From positions 1 through 7,105 of the forward strand of contig JAEZGR010000271.1 in assembly GCA_023437255.1 (NCBI GenBank): DNA of 7,105 nucleotides. Direction: 5' to 3'. Within the stretch, counting starts at the first letter, position 1; each line of letters starts with the position of its first letter. The translations under genes were made by a program, and so were the position numbers. Below the pieces are notes generated by a model that ran no database searches, had not been told where the DNA came from, and saw only the letters and a program-made list of their open reading frames with translations. Positions 1 through 6,346 of this stretch are shown piece by piece. The DNA comes from Pseudomonadota bacterium. Its GTDB lineage: Bacteria; Pseudomonadota; Gammaproteobacteria; Burkholderiales; Burkholderiaceae_B.

Positions 1-52
1 ACCTGTGTGTCTCGGCGACCACCGGCGGTTACGAAACGCGCTACTGTTTTCC

Positions 53-58
53 AGGAGG
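53..58 (+). promoter_or_regulatory. Shine-Dalgarno site of the dehydrogenase gene
   Basis: AGGAGG lies five bases before the ATG at 64 and is a near-perfect anti-16S match. It decides the start: the same frame stays open back to a GTG at 7, but that GTG has no such site, and the 19 extra residues it would add are not part of the usual dehydrogenase fold, which begins with the beta strand at residues 11-17 of the shorter protein. Confidence 0.8.
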
Positions 59-63
59 CCGAC

Positions 64-1047
64 ATGACCGATACACCGACTACCGCGCAAAGCCTGCGTG
101 TCTTTGTTGCGTGTGACCTGCCCGAAATCGTGCTCGCACCGTTTGCCGAGCGTTTCAGGCTGCGCCGCAACGACAAGGGCCGCACGCTGACACCCGAGGA
201 ACTGCTCGAGGGTGTGCAGGGTCAGGATGTGCTCGTAGTGACCGCTACCGACCGACTCGATGCGTGGCAGGTGGCCCGCCTTCCGGAATCGGTGAAGGCC
301 GTTTGCACCTATTCCATCGGTCTGGAGCACCTGGCCATCGATGCCTTGAAGGCGCGGGGTATTGCCGTGATGGCCACCCCCGATGTGCTGAGCGAGTCAT
401 GTGCCGATGTGGCGTTGCTGCTCATGCTCGGGGCAGCGCGGCGGGTGGTGGAAAGCAGTGCGTTGCTGCGTTCAGGTGAATGGCAAGGCTGGACGCCGCG
501 CCAGTTGCTGGGCGTTGATCTGTGGGGCAGGCGCCTTGGCATACTGGGCATGGGCCGCATCGGTCGCGCCATTGCCAAGCGGGCGCGAGGCTTCGACATG
601 CAGATCCACTATCACAACCGCAGCCGCCTCACGCCGGAACTCGAAGCCGGCGCCACCTTTCATGCAGACCTGGCCGCGCTGGCAGAACACAGCGACTTTC
701 TGTGTATTGCCTGCCCGTCGAATGCGTCGACGCGGGGGCTCGTCGATGCCGATATCATCGGTCGCCTCCCCCCGCAGGCCATCGTCTGCAACATTGCACG
801 CGGCGATATCATCGACGACGCCGCCCTGGTCGCCGCACTGGAATCGGGTGCCGTGGCCGCGGCCGGGCTTGATGTCTTTGCCGGAGAGCCCGATGTGCAT
901 CCGGCTTACCGAACGCTGCCCAACGTATTCGGCCTGCCACACATCGGCAGCAGTACCGAGGCCACGCGTGTCGCCATGGGTCGACTGCTGTGCGACGGCA
1001 TCGAGGCGTTCTTCGGTGGGGCCGAGCCCGTCAACAGGGTAGCCTGA
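64..1047 (+). CDS. D-isomer-specific 2-hydroxyacid dehydrogenase (glyoxylate/hydroxypyruvate reductase type)
   Basis: 327 residues, the usual length for the family. These cytosolic enzymes reduce 2-keto acids such as glyoxylate or hydroxypyruvate to D-2-hydroxy acids with NAD(P)H. The order of parts is typical: an N-terminal catalytic half-domain (about 11-105), the Rossmann cofactor domain (about 106-290) with GMGRIG at 162-167, and a C-terminal return to the catalytic domain. The expected catalytic triad is visible: Arg246 in NIARGD, Glu275 in GLDVFAGEP and His293 in PHIGSS. The second Rossmann strand ends HYHNRSR (182-188) with no acidic residue, and Asn-Arg-Ser at that place usually goes with NADPH preference; this is inference. 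The start is set by a strong ribosome site. The next gene downstream is a glyoxylate-type aminotransferase on the same strand, which fits a role in glyoxylate/hydroxypyruvate metabolism. The exact substrate cannot be read from sequence, so other 2-keto acids remain possible. Confidence 0.9.
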   Translation: MTDTPTTAQSLRVFVACDLPEIVLAPFAERFRLRRNDKGRTLTPEELLEGVQGQDVLVVTATDRLDAWQVARLPESVKAVCTYSIGLEHLAIDALKARGIAVMATPDVLSESCADVALLLMLGAARRVVESSALLRSGEWQGWTPRQLLGVDLWGRRLGILGMGRIGRAIAKRARGFDMQIHYHNRSRLTPELEAGATFHADLAALAEHSDFLCIACPSNASTRGLVDADIIGRLPPQAIVCNIARGDIIDDAALVAALESGAVAAAGLDVFAGEPDVHPAYRTLPNVFGLPHIGSSTEATRVAMGRLLCDGIEAFFGGAEPVNRVA

Positions 1048-1065
1048 TGGCCCAGTGAAAGGCGG

Positions 1066-1094
1066 TTGCCGATTCGGTCGCCGCGTTCAATAAT
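1066..1094 (+). promoter_or_regulatory. Candidate sigma-70 promoter before the aminotransferase gene
   Basis: In the 78-base gap between the dehydrogenase and the aminotransferase, TTGCCG (1066-1071, 4 of 6 to the -35 consensus) is followed after 17 bases by AATAAT (1089-1094, 5 of 6 to the -10 consensus). Transcription would start near 1101, leaving a leader of about 25 bases with a GGAG ribosome site at 1116-1119, six bases before the ATG. The AT-rich -10 stands out in a GC-rich surround. Transcription could also read through from the dehydrogenase gene, as no terminator hairpin with a T-run is seen in the gap. Confidence 0.4.
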
Positions 1095-1125
1095 CGGAAT
1101 TTGATGCCTTCCACTGGAGAGTGCC

Positions 1126-2268
1126 ATGCCCGGCCTGCGTCCCGACGTCGATCCCGACGGTCTGCTTGAATATTCCGTGGTTTATACCGACCGAGCGGTC
1201 AATCACATGTCGTGCCTGTTCCAGGGTGCCATGAACGATATCAGCCGCACGCTCAAGCGCGTGTACAAGGCGCATTCCGCCATCATCGTGCCTGGTAGCG
1301 GTTCCTTCGGCATGGAGGCCGTGGCGCGCCAGTTCGCCACCGGTCAGCACTGCCTGGTGGTGCGTAACGGCTGGTTCAGTTTCCGCTGGAGCCAGATTTT
1401 CGACATGGGTGCCATTCCCTCTCAGACCACGGTGCTCACCGCGGCGCCCATCGGAGCGGGAGACCAGGCGCCGTTCGCGCCGCCCCCCATCGACACAGTG
1501 GTGGCTGCCATTCGTGAACAGAAGCCGGCGCTGGTGTTTGCGGCGCACGTTGAAACGGCCTCGGGCATCATGCTGCCCGACGATTATCTGCGCGCGTTGT
1601 CCGCTGCCATTCACGAGGTCGGTGGCATGTTCGTGCTCGACAGCATCGCATCGGGTGCGATGTGGGTCGACATGCAGGCGCTGGGTGTCGATGTCCTGAT
1701 CAGTGCGCCGCAAAAGGGCTGGTCGGCACCGGCATGCGCAGCGCTCGTGATGCTCAGCGAGCGCGCGCGCCAACGCATTGATCAGACCACCAGCACCAGC
1801 TTCGCCTGCGATCTGCGCAAGTGGCTGCAGATCATGGAGGCCTACGAGCAGGGCAGTTTTGCCTACCACGCCACGATGCCTACCGATGCCTTGCTGGCCT
1901 TGCGTGACGCGATGGCCGAAGCCGAAAAAGTCGGCTTCGATCAGCTGCGCGCCGCGCAGTTGGAACTGGGCACGAGGGTCCGGGCACTATTGCGCGAGCG
2001 CGGCTTCCCGAGCGTGGCCGCGCCCGGCTTCGAGGCTCCCGGCGTCGTGGTCAGCTACACCACCGACGACGGCATTCAGTCGGCGAAGAAGTTCACCGAG
2101 GTGGGCATACAGGCGGCGGCGGGTGTTCCTTTGCAGTGCGGTGAACCGGCCGGCTTCAAGACCTTCCGGCTGGGCCTGTTCGGTCTCGACAAGTGGGCCG
2201 ATATCGACGCCACGGTCGACCGCCTGGCGCACGCGCTCGATCAGATCACCGCCACGGCAGCCGCCTGA
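1126..2268 (+). CDS. Class V PLP-dependent aminotransferase (alanine/serine-glyoxylate aminotransferase-like)
   Basis: 380 residues, full length for fold-type I class V aminotransferases. The family transfers an amino group from alanine, serine or aspartate to glyoxylate (giving glycine) or acts on related substrates, using pyridoxal phosphate in the cytosol. Visible family marks are PGSGSFGMEA (56-65, the phosphate-binding loop region, as in the usual GTGT-x-MEA), HVETASG (141-147), LDSIAS (171-176, Asp172 being the expected partner of the PLP pyridine nitrogen), APQKGWS (194-200, with Lys197 the likely Schiff-base lysine) and FRLGLFG (347-353, with Arg348 in the place of the conserved substrate-carboxylate arginine). 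The start is supported by GGAG six bases upstream. It follows a hydroxyacid dehydrogenase on the same strand: a serine-glyoxylate aminotransferase would make hydroxypyruvate, which the neighbour could reduce to D-glycerate. That coupling is inference. Amino donor specificity is not readable, and ureidoglycine or aspartate-type relatives are alternatives. Confidence 0.88.
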   Translation: MPGLRPDVDPDGLLEYSVVYTDRAVNHMSCLFQGAMNDISRTLKRVYKAHSAIIVPGSGSFGMEAVARQFATGQHCLVVRNGWFSFRWSQIFDMGAIPSQTTVLTAAPIGAGDQAPFAPPPIDTVVAAIREQKPALVFAAHVETASGIMLPDDYLRALSAAIHEVGGMFVLDSIASGAMWVDMQALGVDVLISAPQKGWSAPACAALVMLSERARQRIDQTTSTSFACDLRKWLQIMEAYEQGSFAYHATMPTDALLALRDAMAEAEKVGFDQLRAAQLELGTRVRALLRERGFPSVAAPGFEAPGVVVSYTTDDGIQSAKKFTEVGIQAAAGVPLQCGEPAGFKTFRLGLFGLDKWADIDATVDRLAHALDQITATAAA

Positions 2269-2283
2269 TCAGCCCTGGGGGCG

Positions 2284-3033
2284 TCAGTCGAAGCTGACAT
2301 CCAGGCCGGCCAGCGGCGCCCCCGAAACGACCGTGGTCCAGCGCTGGCCGGCTGCGATATTGTGTGGCGCAGTCATTGAGCCCGTGGTGATCAGGTCGCC
2401 GGCCTTCACGGGCGGCTGGCCCTCGCGGCGCAGCCCCTCGATCAAATAGATCAACGCATTCAGCGGGTTGCCCATCACGTTGCTGCTCGAGCCACTGTCG
2501 ATCAGCGTGCCGTTGCAATGAAGCTCGACATGCACACTGGCCAATACGTGCAGCGGGTCGCGGCCGAGGGCGCACAGATCGCAGCGCGGGCCCAGCAGCA
2601 GCGCACCGTGCATGCCGCCGCTGCTGATGGCCTGCACCGCCGTGGCGGGGTGGCCGTCGGCGGGGCTCAGCACGATTTCATAGGCATGGGCGACCCAGTC
2701 GATGCATTGAATCAGCTCGCCGGCACTCGACGCCGGGGAAGGCGTGGCGTTGAAGCGCACGGCGATTTCAGGTTCAATGCGCGGCCCCGTGTACGCTGCC
2801 AGGGAATGGCGTGCGGGCCGGTCGCCCAGCTCGAAGACCGTATCGGAATACATCGGGCCCCACATGGGCGCATTGACGCCCTGTGCGGACCATAGCCGGG
2901 CGTTGGTGTAGCCGATCTTGCGCCCCACCACGGCGGCACCCTGACTCACGCGCAGCGCCTGGCGCTCGGCCGCCGCCTGGTAGGCAGCGCTGATGTCTGA
3001 AGGCGGGGTCAGGACGGGCTCGGGTGGGTTCAT
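2284..3033 (-). CDS. 2-keto-4-pentenoate hydratase family protein (MhpD/HpcG-like)
   Basis: 249 residues, slightly shorter than the usual 260-270. The family hydrates 2-hydroxypenta-2,4-dienoates, or decarboxylates oxalocrotonate, in meta-cleavage pathways for aromatic compounds; it belongs to the fumarylacetoacetate hydrolase superfamily and uses a divalent metal. Seen here are GRKIGYTN (37-44, with the conserved Lys39), PRIEPEIAV (84-92) and IDWVAHAYEI (111-120). Glu87, Glu89 and Glu119 are spaced like the Glu-x-Glu...Glu metal ligands of HpcG. The C-terminal part carries NPLNALIYLIEGL (189-201) and AGDLITTGS (211-219), as in the family. Unusually, the stretch where MhpD has Asp-Thr-Val-Ala-Asp-Asn reads Gln-Ala-Ile-Ser-Ser-Gly (134-139) at the same distance from Glu119, so catalysis or substrate may differ. 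No other ring-cleavage gene is in the window. It converges on the aminotransferase gene with a 15-base gap and no clear terminator. No good ribosome site precedes the ATG. Confidence 0.85.
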   Translation of the reverse strand: MNPPEPVLTPPSDISAAYQAAAERQALRVSQGAAVVGRKIGYTNARLWSAQGVNAPMWGPMYSDTVFELGDRPARHSLAAYTGPRIEPEIAVRFNATPSPASSAGELIQCIDWVAHAYEIVLSPADGHPATAVQAISSGGMHGALLLGPRCDLCALGRDPLHVLASVHVELHCNGTLIDSGSSSNVMGNPLNALIYLIEGLRREGQPPVKAGDLITTGSMTAPHNIAAGQRWTTVVSGAPLAGLDVSFD

Positions 3034-3062
3034 GGCGCAATGCTCGGTGTCGATGGTGCCCT

Positions 3063-3093
3063 AGCATACCGTGACTCGTCTTGAGGGTGTGAA
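3063..3093 (-). promoter_or_regulatory. Candidate promoter for the hydratase gene
   Basis: Read on the minus strand, TTCACA (3088-3093, 5 of 6 to -35) precedes TATGCT (3063-3068, 4 of 6 to -10) by 19 bases, slightly longer than ideal. Transcription would begin near 3056 and give a leader of about 23 bases before the ATG at 3033. It occupies the same bases as the opposite-strand candidate at 3071-3100, so the two promoters would compete or share a regulator. Confidence 0.3.
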
Positions 3094-3100
3094 TTATGAT
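3071..3100 (+). promoter_or_regulatory. Candidate sigma-70 promoter for the flavoprotein gene
   Basis: GTGACT (3071-3076, 4 of 6 to -35) and TATGAT (3095-3100, 5 of 6 to -10) are 18 bases apart. Transcription would begin near 3107, so the in-frame GTG at 3071 would lie upstream of the transcript. That supports the ATG at 3134 as the start of the flavoprotein. This is a consensus match by eye only. Confidence 0.38.
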
Positions 3101-3133
3101 CTGGGTCCGCCAGCACGCCTCCGACCCCCCGCC

Positions 3134-4456
3134 ATGCCATCGCCCGATCCCGACTCTGCCGTCGATTCTGACGCCGCGTTCCATCCTTATTCCGAGGTGC
3201 AGGTTGCTGTCGTCGGTGCGGGGCCGGCAGGCCTGATGGCGGCCGAGTGTCTGGCCGACGCCGGAATATCGGTGGCGATCTTCGAGGCCAAGCCGTCGGT
3301 GGGCCGCAAGTTTCTGCGGGCGGGCGTTGGCGGCCTGAACCTGACGCACGCCGAGCCCCATGCGGCGTTCTGTGCGCGCTTCGGCGAGCGCCAGCCTGCT
3401 CTGCAGGCCATGCTGGATGCCTTTCCGGCGGAGGCCGTGCGCGCCTGGGCCGCCGGTCTGGGAGTTGAGACGTTCGTGGGTTCGTCCGGGCGCGTCTTCC
3501 CCGTCGACATGAAGGCGGCGCCGCTGTTGCGAGCATGGCTGCAGCGCCTGCGCAGTCGGGGCGTCAGCGTGCACACGCGCCACCGGTGGCTGGGCTGGGC
3601 GCCAGACCAGGCATTGCGCTTCGGAACCCCTGAGGGCGAGCGGCGGGTGCGCGCCGCCGGCACGCTGCTGGCCCTGGGCGGCGGCAGCTGGCCGCAACTG
3701 GGTTCAGATGCGGCCTGGGTCCCGCTGCTGAGTCAGCGGGGGGTGGATATCGTGCCGCTGCAGAGTGCCAATTGTGGCTTCGAGGTCCCCTGGAGCGCGC
3801 CGCTCAAGGCGCGTCATGCCGGAAGCGCGCTCAAGCCGGTGGCGATCACTTTCACTGATACCCGCGGCCAGGTTCACTGCCGGCAAGGCGAACTGGTGGT
3901 GAGCGAATACGGGCTGGAAGGCAGCCTCATCTACGCATTCTCGAAATGGTTGCGCGCCGCCATATCCGAAAACGGTAGTGCCACCCTTCATCTTGATCTT
4001 ATGCCCGGGCACAGTGCCGAGCGCGTCGCGGCGGAGCTCGCGCGGCCGCGCGGCGCCCGCTCGGTATCGAGCCATCTGCAGAGCCGGCTGGGGCTCAAGG
4101 GCGTCAAGGCGGCGCTGCTGCGCGAGGTGCTGGGGGCAGAAGGCTATGCCGACATGCGCAGGGTGGCGGCCGCCGTGAAGGCACTGCCCATCACGTTGAA
4201 AGCACCCCGACCGCTGGCGGAGGCCATCAGCACGGCCGGTGGGCTCAGCTTTGGCTCCCTTGACGACCATCTCATGCTCCGCGCGTTGCCGGGTGTCTTT
4301 GCAGCCGGCGAAATGCTCGACTGGGAAGCTCCCACGGGCGGCTACCTGCTCACCGCCTGCCTGGCCCAGGGCAGGTGGGCGGCGCAGGGAATCCAACTGT
4401 GGCTACAAGGGAAAACCTCGGCCGACGAATCGCCGCAGGCAGGTGAATTCCTGTAA
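3134..4456 (+). CDS. FAD-dependent flavoprotein, uncharacterised PP_4765-like family (HI0933 superfamily)
   Basis: 440 residues from the chosen ATG. The protein begins with a classical FAD-binding Rossmann unit: VAVVGAGPAGLMAAE at 24-38 with Gly28, Gly30 and Gly33, and Glu51 at the end of the second strand to bind the ribose. Family marks follow: GRKFLRAGVGGLNLTH (57-72), SSGRVFP (117-123), ALGGGSWPQLG (180-190), TAGGLSF (367-373), and a C-terminal FAD-contacting block FAAGEMLDWEAPTGG (389-403). This combination is typical of the HI0933-like NAD(P)/FAD oxidoreductases and, from the GVGGLNLTH and LDWEAPTGGY wording, of the PP_4765-type subgroup, whose substrate I do not know to be established. 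A longer frame from GTG 3071 exists, but the added residues precede the fold without matching it, and a candidate promoter overlaps them. No clear ribosome site precedes 3134. The gene is divergent from the hydratase and 33 bases upstream of the cyclase gene, so read-through into the cyclase is possible. Confidence 0.85.
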   Translation: MPSPDPDSAVDSDAAFHPYSEVQVAVVGAGPAGLMAAECLADAGISVAIFEAKPSVGRKFLRAGVGGLNLTHAEPHAAFCARFGERQPALQAMLDAFPAEAVRAWAAGLGVETFVGSSGRVFPVDMKAAPLLRAWLQRLRSRGVSVHTRHRWLGWAPDQALRFGTPEGERRVRAAGTLLALGGGSWPQLGSDAAWVPLLSQRGVDIVPLQSANCGFEVPWSAPLKARHAGSALKPVAITFTDTRGQVHCRQGELVVSEYGLEGSLIYAFSKWLRAAISENGSATLHLDLMPGHSAERVAAELARPRGARSVSSHLQSRLGLKGVKAALLREVLGAEGYADMRRVAAAVKALPITLKAPRPLAEAISTAGGLSFGSLDDHLMLRALPGVFAAGEMLDWEAPTGGYLLTACLAQGRWAAQGIQLWLQGKTSADESPQAGEFL

Positions 4457-4476
4457 CCTTGATTTCTTTGTGTGTC

Positions 4477-4487
4477 GGAGTAAGAGG
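4477..4487 (+). promoter_or_regulatory. Ribosome binding site of the diguanylate cyclase gene
   Basis: GGAGTAAGAGG ends two bases before the ATG at 4490. The GGAG part (4477-4480) is nine bases from the start and is the likely Shine-Dalgarno core. No promoter-like pair or terminator hairpin is visible in the 33-base gap after the flavoprotein stop, which leaves co-transcription possible. Confidence 0.55.
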
Positions 4488-4489
4488 CG

Positions 4490-6343
4490 ATGACGCGGTG
4501 GCAGCGTCGTATTGGCAGGCGGCTCAATCTGATCGTGGCGGTGGTCTGCGTGCTCGTCGTCGCAGGCATCTGGCTCACGACCCTGCAACGCATGGGGTTC
4601 GAACGCCGCCAGGCCGTTCAGGCGGCCCACCATGCCAACTCCAATCTTGCCATCGCATTCGAACAGCAGGTCGTGCGAACGCTCAGAGCGGCCGAGCAGG
4701 TGGCCGCGTTCGTTCGCGAGGAATATACGCAGCACGGCGAGAATCTTGACCTGGAAAGCCTCGTGCGTCGTGGCGCCATACGCGAAACGCTCTTCACGAT
4801 CATCAGTGTAGTGAACGAGTCGGGTGACGTCGTCGCCAGCAGCCAGGGCGAAATCCGGGCCAACTACGTCGACCGCCCCTTCTTCGTTGCCCAGATCAAC
4901 AACCCTGACGACACGCTGTATGTAAACGCACCGGTGATCGGGCGTGTTTCTGGCGAAGTCCGCGTGCCCATGTCGCTCCGGATCACGAACCCGGATGGCA
5001 GTTTCGGCGGCGTGGTGGTCTTGTCTGTGGAGCCTGCCGCGTTCACTGAGTTCTATAGTCAGGCTGACCTCGGCGGGCAGGGGTTGCTCGAGCTCACCGC
5101 TCACGACGGCATGGTGTTGGGTCGCAAGGTGGGGCCCAGGATCGCCGACAGCAAGGGGGTGCCCTCACTGACGGCCCTGGTGGGGCGTGACGGCCCGCCC
5201 GCCGACAGTTTTTTCGATACCGGCCACGCCATCGATGGCGTGGCGCGCCTGGTCAGCTATCGCCGGCTCGCCGAGTACCCATTGACCGTGACCGTGGGTA
5301 CCGCCCACGCCGACGTGCTGGCCCCGGTGGTGCAACGGCGCACCGTTTACCTCAGTGTCGCGGGTCTGGCCTCGGCTGGGCTGCTTCTGTTCGCCGCTGT
5401 CGCCATGTGGCTGCTGGCCCGGCAGCGCCAGGCAGATGAAGCCCTGCGCACGAGCGAGGCGCTGTATCGCGCAACCTTCCACCAGGCCGCCACGGGCATC
5501 GCGCACATTGCCCCAGACGGTCGCATCCTGGGCACCAATGAAAAATTCCGCGACATGCTCGGCTATAGCGCTGAGGCGCTGCAGAGCCAGTCGATCGTCG
5601 ATCTGAGCGAGCCCGAAAGCCGCGACACTGTGCGTCAGTTCCTGCAGCATTGCGTCGATACACCCTCGTCGGGCTTTTCTCCCGAGATCGAGAAGCCTTA
5701 CCGCCGTAAGGACGGAACAATTCTGTGGGTCTGCGAGGCGTTGGGGGTCGTGCGTGACAGTGCCGGCCGCCCCGATTTTCTGGTGGCGGTCACCCAGGAC
5801 ATCACCGCACGCAAGGAGCTCGAGGCACGCCTGCTCCATGACGCCATGCACGACGCACTGACTGGTCTGCCGAACCGCAGCATGTTTCACGAACGTCTGA
5901 ACCAGGTGCTGGCTGCCGCGCGCCGCCATGGCCGCAAGGTGGCAGTGCTGTATCTGGACCTCGATGGCTTCAAACAGGTCAACGACACGCACGGCCATGC
6001 CGTGGGTGACGTATTGCTGCAGCAGGTGGCCGGGCGGCTGCGGCGCAATGTGCGCGCCGAAGACCTGGTGGCGCGCTTCAGCGGCGATGAGTTCGGCGTG
6101 GTGCTCGAATCGGTCAGCGCGGCGGACGACGCGCGCGTCGTCGGTGACAAGCTCGTTCACGTACTGTCGATGCCATTCGAGATCGATGGCATCACCGCGC
6201 GCATATCGGCCAGCGTGGGGGTCTCGGTGTTTCCCGATGACGGTGATGATTCCCGCAGCCTGATCATTCGTGCCGACGCCACCATGTACGAAAGCAAGCG
6301 GCAACGCTATGAGCGCATGCAGCATCCTCTGGGGGCAGGCTGA
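4490..6343 (+). CDS. Membrane sensor diguanylate cyclase (Cache-like sensor, PAS, GGDEF with SGDEF signature)
   Basis: 617 residues. The likely role is to make the second messenger cyclic di-GMP from two GTP in response to a periplasmic signal. Order of parts: a short basic N-terminus; TM1 at about 11-31; a periplasmic region of about 250 residues (32-283) that looks like a double Cache sensor, including NYVDRPFF at 125-132; TM2 at about 286-309; a linker; a PAS/PAC domain at about 321-442; and a GGDEF domain at about 445-608. The GGDEF domain keeps DALTGLPNR (455-463), the metal-ligand Asp490 in YLDLDGFKQVND, Asn498 and Asp507, and an RxxD inhibitory site, Arg522-Ala-Glu-Asp525. The active-site loop reads SGDEF (531-535), with Ser for the first Gly. 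There is no EAL domain. The sensor ligand cannot be read. The next gene starts three bases after the stop. The coding sequence contains a perfect 22-bp palindrome at 5223-5244. Confidence 0.9.
   Translation: MTRWQRRIGRRLNLIVAVVCVLVVAGIWLTTLQRMGFERRQAVQAAHHANSNLAIAFEQQVVRTLRAAEQVAAFVREEYTQHGENLDLESLVRRGAIRETLFTIISVVNESGDVVASSQGEIRANYVDRPFFVAQINNPDDTLYVNAPVIGRVSGEVRVPMSLRITNPDGSFGGVVVLSVEPAAFTEFYSQADLGGQGLLELTAHDGMVLGRKVGPRIADSKGVPSLTALVGRDGPPADSFFDTGHAIDGVARLVSYRRLAEYPLTVTVGTAHADVLAPVVQRRTVYLSVAGLASAGLLLFAAVAMWLLARQRQADEALRTSEALYRATFHQAATGIAHIAPDGRILGTNEKFRDMLGYSAEALQSQSIVDLSEPESRDTVRQFLQHCVDTPSSGFSPEIEKPYRRKDGTILWVCEALGVVRDSAGRPDFLVAVTQDITARKELEARLLHDAMHDALTGLPNRSMFHERLNQVLAAARRHGRKVAVLYLDLDGFKQVNDTHGHAVGDVLLQQVAGRLRRNVRAEDLVARFSGDEFGVVLESVSAADDARVVGDKLVHVLSMPFEIDGITARISASVGVSVFPDDGDDSRSLIIRADATMYESKRQRYERMQHPLGAG
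5223..5244. repeat. Perfect 22-bp palindrome within the cyclase gene
   Basis: The half GCCACGCCATC is followed directly by its exact reverse complement GATGGCGTGGC, with the centre between 5233 and 5234 and no spacer. It lies in codons 245-252 (Gly-His-Ala-Ile-Asp-Gly-Val-Ala) of the sensor region. It has no T-run, so it does not look like a terminator. Function is unknown; it may be chance within GC-rich coding DNA or a site for a dimeric DNA-binding protein. Confidence 0.6.
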
Positions 6344-6346
6344 GCG

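Noticed and set aside
7..63. GTG-initiated N-terminal extension of the dehydrogenase
   Set aside because: The AGGAGG site five bases before ATG 64 and the usual family start favour the shorter protein.
1087..1869. Minus-strand open frame of 260 codons opposite the aminotransferase
   Set aside because: It is a shadow of a well-supported PLP enzyme gene; the translation is rich in Arg and His, with low-complexity runs typical of antisense frames.
2259..2287. Possible bidirectional terminator between the convergent aminotransferase and hydratase genes
   Set aside because: Only short GC complementarity such as CGCC...GGCG is seen, with no T-run on either strand; too weak to call.
3071..3133. 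GTG-initiated extension of the flavoprotein
   Set aside because: The extra 21 residues precede the FAD fold without matching it, and a candidate promoter covers the same bases.
2774..3697. Minus-strand open frame of 307 codons overlapping the hydratase and flavoprotein genes
   Set aside because: It crosses two real genes in another frame and has no family motif.
4039..4052. 14-bp palindrome of alternating CG around GGCC in the flavoprotein gene
   Set aside because: Low complexity and expected in GC-rich coding sequence.
5696..5711. Hairpin with a 6-bp stem (CCTTAC/GTAAGG) and a 4-base loop in the PAS-coding part
   Set aside because: A stem this short inside a coding region is expected by chance and has no T-run.
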